Of a DNA stretch of 64,000 nucleotides, positions 51,056 through 63,700 are shown piece by piece. The DNA lies in the NCBI GenBank assembly GCA_009869945.1, contig WIXG01000125.1, forward strand, positions 62,001 through 126,000. Reading direction: 5' to 3'. The number at the start of each line of letters is the position of its first letter. Position 1 is the stretch's first letter. The stretch is from Mesaphorura yosii. Lineage: Eukaryota; Arthropoda; Collembola; Poduromorpha; Tullbergiidae. The notes under the pieces are model-generated. The model had not been told where the DNA came from and ran no database searches. It was given only the letters and a program-made list of their open reading frames with translations. The position numbers were made by a program, and so were the translations under genes.

Positions 51056-52609
51056 ATTGACTGTTGACAAGATTTGGGCTTTACCTGCAATTCAACAAAT
51101 AATAGTTTCAGTTTGCAACTATTGCAACAATATCTGCATTCAATCCCCTTCATCATTTTTGGCTTTATCGGAAAGATGCTAAAGTCTGAAGTTGATAGGT
51201 ATGTCCACCACCATATTCATTAAATCCGCATGTGCACATTATGCTAAACAAATTGGGTGAAATTGCACCTGCCTGCCCTTACACATTATACTTTGTCCAT
51301 CACGCTTTCACGTTTTCTTCTCGTGATCGATCGTGTTTGAATAATATTTTATATGTGGACTTGCTGATCAATCACCTTGCTCAACCTTTGCATTTGCACG
51401 CTGATAAAGGCAAAGGCGAATAAACTTCCAACTATTGAACTTACCGGTTAAACAATTGTTGGACTTCTCAGAGGAACGACAAGGCACAAGATCGAACGAG
51501 GTAACTTGGTCAAATCACGTCCGTGATGTCCAACACCCAGGAGAGGAAAGAAAGAGTTATTTCACAATTCGCTCACATCACATGAATCACATGTTATAAG
51601 TTGGGAGCAGTCGAGCAAGTAAAAGGCCAAGGCAAACCGGTGCACATCCCAGTTTTGTCTTGTACTTACACTTGTGTTACGTAACATGACAGATCAGTAA
51701 TTTAGTACAAGCTGTAGAACTGTCTAAATTATTTTTCAAATTCTAGCAAGAGATTAACTCATACGCTGCACGATTAATTACTCACATATCATGTGCCATG
51801 ACTTATCAGCGCGCCTCCCAAATGCCAAGCCAAGCCCAACCTTGTTGGTTTAGTGTCTAGTGTTGCACGCAACCTCATGTGACAAGAATCCTTTGCGTCC
51901 GGTGGAAAGAAACATCAAATACCATACATATACCTAATTAAAGCCTTTGTGCCTATAATCTTCCAGCCGTCAAAGTTCATGGGCCCTTTTTTTGTAACAG
52001 TTTATGCGTCCGTGTTTGCTTCCTTTTTGTTCTAGAGTATGGTGTATCTCCTTTAACTATCGCTTAGAATTCGACAACCGGCTTGTGACAGTTGTAGTTT
52101 ATGACCACTTGACTTAATTAACTTACAACACAACAATTAATACAATTAACATACAGGAATTTCAATTCCAATCAAAAGTCTGATGTCACCAAGAACACCC
52201 ACGATGATTCAGAAATACAAAGCAAGACAAAGGCGTCATTCTCGTATCCCATATTTGGTAGCGGTCGCGGCACGGTTTAAAGTGTTTGCCGATTTAACCA
52301 TTCATGCCATGCTCTAGTCTCACCTCAAAAGCTTCATGAACTTTCTGCGCTTTGAAAGTGGGAACTGAGCAAGCGCTTGCTGACTTACCTTCAGATATTT
52401 ACAATTATTCAATTATCATAAGTGAATTCAATCTTAACCTTTAATTTATCGGTGAACAAAAGTCGACGTTTATGCTGTGACGCTCAACTGAACTAAAAGG
52501 TAAGCATTGTAGCTTCAAATGCAAAATGGGAGAGATTCGTTCATGATTGCTGGGCTTGAGATCGCTAATTCATTTCTTTCAATTAAATACTGCCTGCCAG
52601 CTAAGAAAA
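51056..52609. other. Divergent promoter region of GOT1 and CCT5
   Basis: About 1.55 kb between divergent starts. It should contain both promoters. An acceptor-like tract just upstream of the GOT1 ATG (gaattgCAG near 51086) suggests a noncoding first exon further right. No other gene seen. Confidence 0.5.
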
Positions 52610-55600
52610 ATGGCAATGTTTCCTGGGTCGCTCGCCTTCGATGAATTTGGTCGTCCATTTCTCATTCTCAAAGATCAAGAAAAGCAGAAAAGATTGACTG
52701 GAAATGAAGCGATTAAGGTAAGGAAGTTGTTACTTTCCAGCAAAGTTAAGATCTTTAGTTTTAATAGCTAAACTCTAAACTTTAAAGTCAAACTGATACT
52801 GCTGGTATTGCTGTACCGGCGAAGCCAAACTATTTACAAATTGTCCGTATAGACAAACTGTTTCCGGCGTGTTCCCAACAGTTTCCAGTGAATTGTTCCT
52901 GAAAAATGGTTTCCAGAGAATTGTTCCCCCAATTTTCTGGCAACAATTCACCGGAAACAATTTTTCTTTGTTACACGGTTTGCCAAGAACCTTAGTTAAA
53001 TTGCAATTTGCTTTCGCAGTCACACATTCTTGCTGGAAAAGCGGTGGCAGCAACGTTGAGGACTTCATTGGGCCCGAAAGGTTTAGATAAAATGATGGTT
53101 TCTGCTGATGGAGATGTTACGGTGACAAATGATGGTGCAACAATCTTGTCCATGATGGATGTTGATCATCAAATTGCAAAATTAATGGTTGAGCTGTCAA
53201 AATCTCAGGATGACGAAATTGGCGATGGTACAACAGGTGTGGTTGTGTTAGCTGGTGCTCTCCTTGAGCAAGCTGAACTCCTTCTTGATAAAGGTAAATA
53301 TTAATTACTCTTTGTAGCAATTTGTGGGACTGCGACTAGTTTGTTGTCAGCGCATTCATCAACCCGCTGGTTCAAAACTGAATGAAACCAGTGCAAAACT
53401 GAATGCTAAAGCAAAAAAGCCATTCGGAACCATTGGCCAATTCACAATAATGAGTAGGTTGCACTGAGAGTAATGGCACAAAAGCATTCCTTCACATAAT
53501 CAATCGCTTGCAACTTACTTAAAGACTAATAGATAGCCGCTGCGGTTCATTCGAGTTAACCACAATTTTTAACTACCATTTCACCAGGTGTTCATCCAAT
53601 TCGAATTGCTGATGGGTTTGAGATGGCTGCGAAAAAGTGCATCACGTATTTGGATCAGCTGGCAATTACATTTCCAATTGATCAGAAGGAAATGCTAATA
53701 AATGCTGCTGAAACAACACTTGGATCCAAAGTGTAAGTCCAACAAACAACCACCCTGTTCTGCTCTGACCAGGTCCATTTCCCGTTATATTTGATTTCAA
53801 TGTCAAATGTTTTATTGTGTGTTCAGGGTTAGCAAATGCAACAGGCACATGGCTGAAATAGCAGTCGATGCAGTATTATCAGTAGCTGATTTGGCCACCC
53901 GCGATGTAAATTTTGAGCTGATCAAGATCCAGACAAAGGTTGGTGGACGAATCGAAGACACCATGTTGGTGAAAGGCGTCATTGTCGACAAAGATTTCTC
54001 GCACCCTCAGATGCCCAAGGTAAAAATCGACATCTGGAAATTCAATTCGACTTCCGATTTACGTTTACGCGAGTCTCCTCTCCTGGCGCGACATGTGTTT
54101 ATTTACACTGTTGTTCGTTCATGTTCAACGTGCATAGAGAATTCTTGGCCAAGTATCATACTTGGACAAATCAGACACTATGCTAAAGTAAACGCAATGC
54201 ACTTCAAAACTTCATCTTTCTTCCGTTCAATCGAAAGCTAGAATCATTTGAAGTGCACACACACACATATTAATTTGTACTCCATCTCTTTTCAAAAGTA
54301 CTGGATCCCACGTTATTGTTTATAATTTTCTTCATTGCAGACATTGAAGGATGTGAAACTTGCGATTTTAACTTGCCCCTTTGAACCACCAAAGCCCAAA
54401 ACTAAAAACAAGCTGGATATTTCATCGGTGGAGGACTACAAAAAACTGCACAAGTATGAGCAAGATAAGTTTGTGGAAATCGTGAAGAAAGTGAAGGATG
54501 CCGGAGCTACGTTAGCTATTTGCCAATGGGGCTTCGACGACGAGGCGAACCACTTGCTTCTACATCACGAACTGCCAGCGGTTCGTTGGGTTGGTGGGCC
54601 AGAAATTGAGGTAAGTGTTCGTCTGTTCCAGCCGAGAAAGGCTTTCTTAGCTTTCTTAGAAATCTTATCTAGCAAAATGCATTCAAGCCGAAAAATAGTA
54701 CTTTCCTGATACTGTGCTTTTACTGCGGAATGCCAAATAGAATTTTCGTTCGGAACCATTGGCCAATTCAAACAATGAATAGGTTGCACTGAAAGTAACG
54801 AAACAGCTTCTACACATTTGACACCTTTCTAATCTTGGGTTTGTGTTAGCAGTGATGTTAATGTGGTCGATGCTAATGCAGGTTTTAAATTTCAGTTGAT
54901 TGCGATTGCAACTGGCGGAAGAATTGTTCCACGATTTGAAGAACTCACTCCAGAAAAATTAGGACACGCTGGTGTTGTTCGGGAACTAACTTTCGGCACA
55001 ACTAAGGACAGGATGCTTGTAATTGAAGATTGCCCCAACTCCAAGGCAGTTACAATTTTCGTCCGTGGAGGAAACAAAATGATCGTTGAAGAAGTGAAGA
55101 GATCCCTGCATGATGCCCTGTGTGTTGTGAGAAATTTCATCCGAGATTCCCGTGTTGTTTTCGGAGGCGGATCTACTGAAATCGCTTGCTCCATTGAAAT
55201 CAATAAGGAAGCAGATAAAGTAAGATGAATAAAAAAAAAGTGAAATATTAATAATCTATGTCTTTGAAAATATTTTTAACGAATCTCCTTGAAAATAGAT
55301 TTCGTCGCTGGAGCAGTACGCGTATCGAGGATTTGCTGGTGAGAAAATCTCCGACTTACCACAAGTCATATGGTGACTTACCTTATTTTTTAATGTTTAT
55401 ATTTCCATGTTACAGACGCTTTGGAAAACATTCCTCTCGCTTTGGCTGAAAATTCTGGACTTGCGCCCATTCAAACGTTGACGGAAGTTAAGGCAAGGCA
55501 AATCAGCGAGAAGAAGACAAGCTTAGGAATTGATTGCAAGCATGTGGGAACAATTGATATGAAGGAGCAAAACGTATTGGAGCCACTTCACAGCAAGAAA

Positions 55601-55687
55601 CAGCAAATACAGCTGGCCACCCAGTTGGTGAAGATGATTCTCAAGATTGATGATATCCGATCCCCACAAGACGGTTATGGCATGTGA
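52610..55687 (+). CDS. CCT5: T-complex chaperonin subunit epsilon
   Basis: Model join(52610..52717,53020..53293,53588..53732,53827..54019,54341..54610,54896..55219,55299..55338,55416..55687), 541 aa, the same length as human CCT5. It is one of eight subunits of the cytosolic TRiC/CCT ring that folds actin and tubulin. Group II chaperonin signatures are intact: [28 protein letters not shown], and [45 protein letters not shown] and [17 protein letters not shown] are CCT5-specific blocks. Introns are moderately long (76-321 bp). The first contains a cluster of related 20-bp motifs, and the second and fifth share a 50-bp repeat. AATAAA at 55745-55750. Confidence 0.97.
52860..52958. repeat. Cluster of four related 20-bp motifs in CCT5 intron 1
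   Basis: GTTTCCAGTGAATTGTTCC-like units occur at 52860-52879 (diverged), 52881-52901 and 52909-52929, plus once inverted at 52939-52958. The inverted last copy can pair with either of the middle two to form a hairpin. Confidence 0.7.
53423..53473 (+). repeat. About 50-bp dispersed repeat, copy 1 (CCT5 intron 2)
   Basis: Begins TTCGGAACCATTGGCCAATT and continues through TAGGTTGCACTGA. It matches 54749-54798 almost base for base, with a few changes and a small gap. Likely a fragment of a repeat family or a local duplication. Confidence 0.75.
54749..54798 (+). repeat. About 50-bp dispersed repeat, copy 2 (CCT5 intron 5)
   Basis: Same orientation and nearly the same sequence as 53423-53473. The homology seems to fade outside these limits on both sides. 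Confidence 0.75.
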
Positions 55688-56002
55688 ATTTGAAAGCAAG
55701 CAACTCCTATCCGTTTTGTACACCTTATTGTCCTTATTTCTACTAATAAACTGTTGTGTTTGCATTTATTAACTTACTTAACCAAAACAAGCTTCAAATA
55801 AAATCAGTAAATTGTAATGAATGGATAAATAAAATGTGTACGAAAGCTGCGACTTATTTAATGAATGCTTATTGGTTTGAAAATCCTATCGTCATATTGT
55901 TTGTAATCGTATCAAGGCGTAAACCACTAGATAAATTCAGATCAGTACTGAATTCTTAATGATTTTGTTTAGAATCATACAAAAGACTCAGCAAGGAATG
56001 GG
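55688..56002. other. Convergent 3' ends of CCT5 and glutaredoxin
   Basis: About 315 bp between stop codons. The CCT5 AATAAA (55745-55750) and a minus-strand AATAAA (55765-55770, read as TTTATT) lie only 14 nt apart, so the two transcripts may overlap if the latter is used. Confidence 0.6.
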
Positions 56003-56522
56003 TTAATGGCCAGATCTGTGAAATGCGCCTTGACTTAGAATTTCTTCCAACTTTCCTTCTTTAAACATCTTTTCTGTTTCATCCCGTCCTCCGATGCACT
56101 GTCCATCGATGAAAACACGAGGAACCTTAAATGAAAGTGGCAAGCAATTCAAACAAAGACGTTATTGACCGCATTTTGAGATCGAGTGTATCATTTCGCT
56201 TACAGTTCTGGCACCAGTTAAATCACAGAGAACATCTTGAACCTGATCCATCTGAGGGTGTTGGGTCAATTCAACGTATGCATACTTCTGCCCCATATTG
56301 TCAAAGACCTGCAGGGTAAACAAACCTTCGCTTGCAATCTAATCGCCAATTGGTCGTCGTCAATTGCATGGCTTGACTTACATTTTTCGCTTTATGGCAG
56401 TGTGGGCAGTTGTCCTTTCCGAAAACCACCACCTTTTCCTGTGCGATAAGTTCTTGGATGTTTGACTCAATCTCTTTAGGACTACGACCAACAGCTTCAC
56501 CTGCACCTTCTTGCTCTGCCAT
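56003..56522 (-). CDS. GLRX: Dithiol glutaredoxin
   Basis: Model complement(join(56003..56125,56204..56308,56382..56522)), 122 aa. Glutaredoxins reduce protein disulfides and glutathionylated thiols using glutathione. The active site is CPHC (Cys39-Cys42) in VVVFGKDNCPHCHKAKN. The cis-Pro motif is RTVPRVFIDGQCIGGRDET, with the glutathione-contact TVP and GG-D residues present. It lacks the roughly 20-residue mitochondrial leader if the ATG at 56520-56522 is used, but the frame stays open upstream for about 45 codons (to 56657), so a longer or targeted form cannot be excluded. CPYC is the commoner active site; His here is a mild variant. Three exons, all phase 0. Confidence 0.94.
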
Positions 56523-57709
56523 TACGCCCTGCCGATTCCCCTGAAAATTTCGTAGCACGTGAAAAATAAGTTCGACATGGGAAACGCAAGAGGAAGCTCC
56601 GGAATTCTTCTGACGAATTTTTCCATTCGTCACTGACGTTACTGAATGATGGAACAACCGACCACCACCATCTTGAATGTCTCAATGACCGATTGTTTCC
56701 TGCTCAGCAGCATCTTTGCTACAGTTTGTTATGGAATCTGCGGAGTAGAACGGAATGGGCGGAGTCTATTGGATCAACGAAGTCAAGGGCCACTTAGGCC
56801 AAAAGAAGCCAATAGATGTTTGTGGTGAGTCGGTCATAAAATAATAAGAACACCCTGAGCCAACGCCTGCAAGCCACCCCAGCCGTAGTTGTGCACTTAC
56901 CATTGTCCCTAGAAAATTGAGCACTTGGTTAAGCCTATTATGAGGGATGCTGGTGACAATGATGAATCCAAAAATTGTCTCAATTCGCTGCCAATGAAAT
57001 GATTGTTATCTCGCTCGCAATTCACACTTTTAAGACTTTTACTTTCAACACGCACAATTCATTCATTACATCATATGTATGGGACACAACGAAGAATTTG
57101 AACACATGTTTTGAATTTATCGAATCTGCGGGTGAACGATACTATTTTATGATCTCATCTTTCTCCCTTTGCTCTGATGTGAACGAAAGACCTGCTGTGG
57201 GCTCTCGCTACGTGTCAACTACATAACTCGGGTTCAACACGTTGAACAGCACAATACACGTAAGCAAAATAATTGGGACAAGACATGCGTTAACAATCCG
57301 AGTTTTGTCTCGTGATTATCACAATTATAATATTCCCAACATTTTTACCTGACGGTAAATCTGAAATGTGAGTGTATTATGTGATATCCTTTCAAGATCC
57401 GATCACTCACCAATCACACAACCCTTCAAACTTCTGAGTGGACTGATTTGGATTCCCACCATCTGCGTGCAAACTTCATCGTTTAATCAAATCACTTAAC
57501 ACAGTGGATTCTGTCTCGCTTGTGCTAGAGACGGATGATCACATGAGATAAGCAGCCAGTTCATGTGGTAGAGGTAATTTTCATTGAAACAGCTGTTATA
57601 ATCTTGCAGCACTTATAAGCTGTCAATCCATTATTGTCGTGGAAGATTAAACACAAAGGCTGGGTTTCAATTTGATTCCAGGACCGTACCAGGTCAGTGA
57701 ATCTGCAAA
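56523..57709. other. Divergent promoter region of glutaredoxin and GBF1
   Basis: About 1.2 kb between divergent starts, presumably with both promoters and leaders. An open frame at 56646-56828 (+) has no recognisable domain. Confidence 0.5.
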
Positions 57710-60700
57710 ATGTCATCGTCCTCGTCCTCCAGAATGACTCGCTCTTCGGTGTACGTAATACGTGGTGAAATATGCCAAATTATCACAAGTTTGCGAAGAA
57801 ATCCGAGATGGTCGTCTCATCAGCAGGTTTGTATTAACAAGACATTAACCATATACACATTTAGAGCCTCAACTCAGTTTTGCAACTAACATTCTTTTCT
57901 TTCTACAGGAATCGAAGGCAGATATTATTTTAAGAAAATTTCAAGCACTCCGAGAGTCATTGGACTCCAGCGTTAAATCCGTCAATGTCAAGATTGGTGC
58001 AGACGCAAACTATTTCCTGGTGCCCTTTCTTGATGTGATTCGTTCAGAAGAAATTTCTGGCCCAATAACCGCGTTGGCGTTGACTTCAGTTGAGAAGTTC
58101 ATTGTCTACAACATCATTAACGAAGCAAATGGGTCATCAGGCGCTGTGGAGGCCATCACCGACGCTGCAATCCATGCACATTTTGTTTCCACAGACTCTG
58201 CATCCGACGAATTGGTATTGATGAAAATACTGAATGTAAGTTTGGTGGTGATGCTTCGTACTTTGTCACACCGGAAAAAAATATACTGTATAGCACACAT
58301 AATATGCCTTTAATTTTGATGTAGGTGCTCCATCGACTGTTTTTGAGCCCGCTCGGGTCATTGTTATCAAATGAAAGTGTATGTGAGCTAATGCAAGCTT
58401 GCTTCCGTATGTGCTTCATTGAACGGGCGAACGAACTCCTTCGAAAGTCAGCTGAAACTGCTCTGACGGACATGATTCGCCTTCTATTTTCACGTCTGCA
58501 CGTCTTCCCTACAATTGAATCCATGAAAAAATCGCGCAGTCAAACGTCTCTGAACCAGCCTCCGCCGATTGTATTTGAGGCTCCAACAGATCCACAGTCT
58601 GATCCTTCGTTTGAGACGTCTCCGTCAATAGTTGAAGAGAAGGAGGTTGAGGCGCACGATAAGTTGGAGGAGAAAGAAGACAGCATACAAGAAGTGTCTC
58701 CAATTGCCGCAACAAGGAGAAGAAGTTCAGGCAACCCTCTAATGGGAAATGCTTCTGAGAAAGACTTGCCGGATATAAAAGTTCAGGAACCAACTCCAGA
58801 GAAGACAGCATCATCAACATCTCCACCGACGGAGTTCAAGAACTCTAGTGGGGTAATGCGTTGTTTATATTAGGTTGAATAATATGAGAGTGCTATATGA
58901 CCCATTGCTTTCGTTCATAGGTCAAATTCACAGTTAATGGCAAGCAACAACCAAATGTGTTGTCGGAAGGCGAGAGTGTGTCTGAGGAATGGACCACTCC
59001 AACCGTAACGCCCGCTGGCAAGAAATCGAATCGAATCACTGTTCCTTATGGAATTCCATGTGTTAGAGAATTATTCCGTTTCCTGATTTCCTTAATCAAT
59101 CCACACGAAAAGCAAAATTCCGAAACCATGACTCTTCTGGGTCTGAAGCTTATACTCGTCTCGGTCGAAGTTGGTGTTGAATCGCTGCCAAAACATTCTC
59201 CAATTATGATTCAAGTTAAAAGCGATTTGTGCAAAAATCTAATCGCTTTGTTGAGTTACCAGCCGCAGAGTTCCTCTGGTGGGTCTGTCAGCAGCCCAAT
59301 CCTGCTAACTGTACTCAGAATACTGTTTCTGATCTTCGAGAACATGCGACATCTTCTGAAGTACCAGCTCGAAGTCTTCTTCATCAAGCTCAATGAGCTT
59401 ATCAACGAAAGCAGTATGGTCGGAACTCCATCAAACGGTCCGACCGTCTCTCGTTGGAATTATGAACAAAAGGAACTGGCAATTGGTAAGGAATCAGAAT
59501 TTGCAAGTTCATTTTGCAACCAAGGCTAACGATTGCTAAAAATAACTGTCTGTTCTTAGATTTCCTGGTTCAAATGTGGAAACTACCTTGCTTTGTGACA
59601 GAACTCTATTTGAACTATGATTGCGACCTATTTTGCTCAAGTTTGTTCGAAGACACCACAAAATCCCTCTCCAAGAACGCATTCCCCATGCAAGTAAATA
59701 TAAATTCAATCCATCTTCTCTGTTTGGACGGGCTACTTTCCATACTCGACGGGATTGAAGAACATTGCACGATGAGGATGACAACTCCGAACACATCAGC
59801 GTTGTCTACCAGTACTGCATCGGATGAATCCAACTCTTCGGTATTTTATCACGATGATGTCATCAAGCCAGGAGATGCAGTGGATTTCCCACCGCCCAGT
59901 CAACTTATTCTGCAAAGGAAACAAAGTTCCGAAGGAAACCTCCCAACACATGAACAGTTAATGGCAATTCGGCATAAGAAGAAGATATTCCACACCGGAT
60001 CCGAACAATTCAACATACATCCTGGGAAAGGGGTTGAATTTTTGCAGTCACAAGGGCTCCTTGCGGCACCTCTTGATCCGACTGAAGTCGCATCATTTCT
60101 CAGGGAAAATCCGCTGCTGGACAAGAAAGTAATCGGGGATTACATCGCCAACCGGAAGCACCAGGAGATTCTTCATGCCTTTGTTCAATCATTTGACTTC
60201 GTGAACATTCGTATCGATGAAGCACTACGAGTGTTCTTGGAATCATTCCGTCTTCCTGGTGAGGCAGTACCAATCTCCTTGATTCTAGAAGAATTCGCAG
60301 CTCACTGGAGCAATGTCAATGGAAATCCATTCGCGAATGTGGACGCTGCTTACATTCTCGCCTACCAAGTCATCATGCTAAATGTTGATCAGCACAATAC
60401 AAACGTGAAGAAGCAAGCAATGACCCTTGATGGGCTTAAAGCTAATCTGAAGGGCACCAATGGCGGCCAAGACTTTGACCCTGAAATGCTAAAAGACATA
60501 TATCATTCAATCAGGTACTGACAATGGTGATTTGGCCATGCACTAAAATTATCCAGTCTACAGTGCATTTTTTGACGAAATATTTCTTGTCTTTTACAGA
60601 TCAGAAGAAATTCTGCTACCTTCGGAGCACGTGGGCCAAGTCAAAGAGAATTATTTGTGGAAAGTTCTTCTGCGAAGATCGTTAAGTCCGTCCTGTCGGT

Positions 60701-63700
60701 ATCAATTGCCAGCATCAGACGAGGGAGTTTTTGACCACGACCTGTTTTCACTGGCTTGGGGCCCAATTGTCGCTGCACTTTCCTTCATATTTGACAAAAC
60801 ATCCGATTCGCCCACTATAATTAAATCATTGAACGGGTTTAGAAAATGCGCAACAATTGCTGCTCATGTAAGTGACTTCCCCAGGCACCTGGAAGCTTTA
60901 AGATTAATTTTTGTTTATTTTTTCTTCACAGTATGGCATGGCGGATGTTTTTGATAATCTAGTCATTTCACTTTGCAAGTTCACTTCGCTGACTAGCTCG
61001 AATCCTGATCTAAACACAAATGTAAAATCGCAGTCTTCCTGTCGACAAGTTTTCCAGTTGATTCACAGACACGGTGACATTTTGCGAGAAGGATGGAAAA
61101 ATTTTGTCGACTGTCTCGTGGCCTTATTCAAATTGCAACTTTTACCGAAAGTGCTCACCGAATCAGAAGATTTCACAGAGCCGTCAGGGAGAATTTCGAT
61201 TATTCGCAGGAGTCAGATCTCAGTTCCACGCCAAGAAACTGGACTATTTTCCTCCCTGTACTCTTATATCGCGTTAAGTTCGGGTATGTTATCTATCTCT
61301 TGATTAAACTCATCCATTTACATGAAGATATAATTTCTCCTACGCTTATCGTGCAGACTCTCCTGGAAGTAAGTCGTCAATTGCAGAAGAAGAAGAAAAT
61401 CGCAAGAAAGGTCAAACGTTGATCTTAGAGTGTCGTCCGGAGCTCCTGCTATCGGAGTCTAAATTTTTGCAAATGGAATCTTTGCTAGAGCTTATCAAGG
61501 TGAATACCTTCGTTCTCACGTCTTGACAGACAGATTTTGACTTGATAAATGCAATTTTTGATTGTTTGTGCAGGCATTAGTCTTCGCGTGCCCCATACCC
61601 GAAGGGAAGAGAAAAGACTACGATGAAGACCAGTCTGTCTTTGTCCTCGAAGTTCTCATCAAAATTTGTATTCAGAATCGTGACCGCGCATTGGCATTTT
61701 GGAATATTGTGCGTGAACATTTGTTCACCATGATTTTAGCTGGTGCTACGCACGATATGCCTTTCATCCTAGAGAGATCAGCAGTAGGATTGTTGCGTCT
61801 GGCTCTAAGGCTAATGAGAAAGGACGATCTTTGTCCGATTGTAAGCACTAACCGTGGAAAAACTTCTTCATTGTAACTTCGTGACGAAGCGTAATTTTCA
61901 TTTCCCATTTCCAGGTGCTGCAAGCTTTGAGAGTATTGCTCTATCTTCGACCAACATCAGTGATAAAATTAAGCCCCCATCTGAGCTTTGGGTTGCATGA
62001 AATTCTGAAAACCACTGCCGCCAATATTCACACATCGGAAGAATGGAGTATCATTTTTACTTTGTTGGAGTATATCGGAGCAGGCAAAGTTCCGGGAGCG
62101 TTGATAAATGCTATCGCGGTTGGTGTGGTTCCTGGTAATACATCGAGCGGGTCTTCGGTTCAAACTACGCAAGACGATTCTGCTCTGAAATCCTCTTCTA
62201 CGACCTTCCCTCCACCGGTGCTCCACCATTCTGTCTCACAAGATCCATTGCCACAGCCTGGAGGACAAGGGTTTGGATACTCCAGTGGCTCCGATCGAGG
62301 ATACACGTCGGACTCGGAATTAGAAATTCGAGGCGCAAGTGAAAATAATCATTCCCGTTTGGGAAATGTTTCACCAGCGCAAAGCTGGATCCTGGTAAGT
62401 ATCTGAAAGTTAGGATATAATATAATGAACAAAGAGCAAAGGATACAGAGAACTCATTTACTCATTCGTTTCTAGCTTACACAGGAAGACCAGGCAATAA
62501 ATCCTGGAGTATCTATGTCTCCGCGAAAGTCGGACCCGACGCCTACAACTTCAGCTACGTCCACTGTAGAGCGTCAGCTGTTTTATCCAGATCCAAAGTC
62601 GTTAATGAAAAGTTGTGAATCGCTTTCATTTTTAGTTCGGGATGCTGGTAAGTCGTAGTTTGACTGTTTTAGGTCTATCCCTCAACCCTTAAGCATAAAA
62701 CCGTTTCTTTCTCAACAGCTCATATCACACCTGACAATTTTACACTTTGTGTTGGTGCTATCCGTTCATTCGTTGAAGCCTCGACATTGAAGCCCAGGCC
62801 GAGCACTACGAGTCAGGCTCAGCATAGCAAGAAGAAAAAGAATAAGAGATCTGGACATGATCATGGCAGTTCTAAATCAAAATCCGCATCAGTTTCGGCA
62901 ACCTCAACAGCTTATGATGCTGACGAGAGCGACAGTGAAGATCAAATCGCCGCAAGCCAGCAAGTGGCGATGCAGGTATTGTTGACATTTAGCAAACAGT
63001 TCCGCCTTTTCAGGACGACAGTTTTAAAAGATGATACTGTTTGTAGCTTCTTGACTTATTGCACACTCTGCACACAAGAGCGGCGCAGATATTCCAGTGG
63101 TGGCAAAAGGAAATGTCTGTATCTGGAGAGGGAATGGAGGATGCTTCGTTATGGGTTATGGGATGGAAACCACTTCTTCAAGCGATTGGAATTCTTTGCT
63201 GTGATGCCAGACGCCAAGTGCGAACTACGGCTCTGACGTATCTTCAACGCGCACTTCTGGTCCAAGATTTGCAGAAGTTATCTCCATTAGAGTGGTATTC
63301 GTGTTTCAACGAGGTTAGACCTTCGAAGAAGCTTAAGACGGCCGTGTTAGATAGCTATTATTAATTGATTTCTTTATTTTTAGGTCTTGTTCCCAATCCT
63401 CTCAAGACTACTTGAACCTCTCAATCCGGCCGACGGAAGTGGAATGGAGGAAAGTAGAATGCGAGCTGCTACACTTCTATGCAAAGTTTTCCTACAACAT
63501 CTTTCACCATTGCTGCAGTTTGAGAACTTTACTTCACTTTGGCTGGAAATTCTAGACTTCTTGGACAAATACATGAATCAAACTGATAAAAGTGAACTTT
63601 TACAAGAGGCCATTCCAGAGAATCTGAAGAATCTGCTCCTGGTTATGGAGACTGCTGGCGTTTTCCATACTCCAGAAGGTTACACGAAACTGTGGGCGAA

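Noticed and set aside
62975-63236. Longer open frame across GBF1 intron 12
   Set aside because: Reading through gives a non-GBF1 sequence; splicing to the acceptor before 63047 restores the conserved HDS block.
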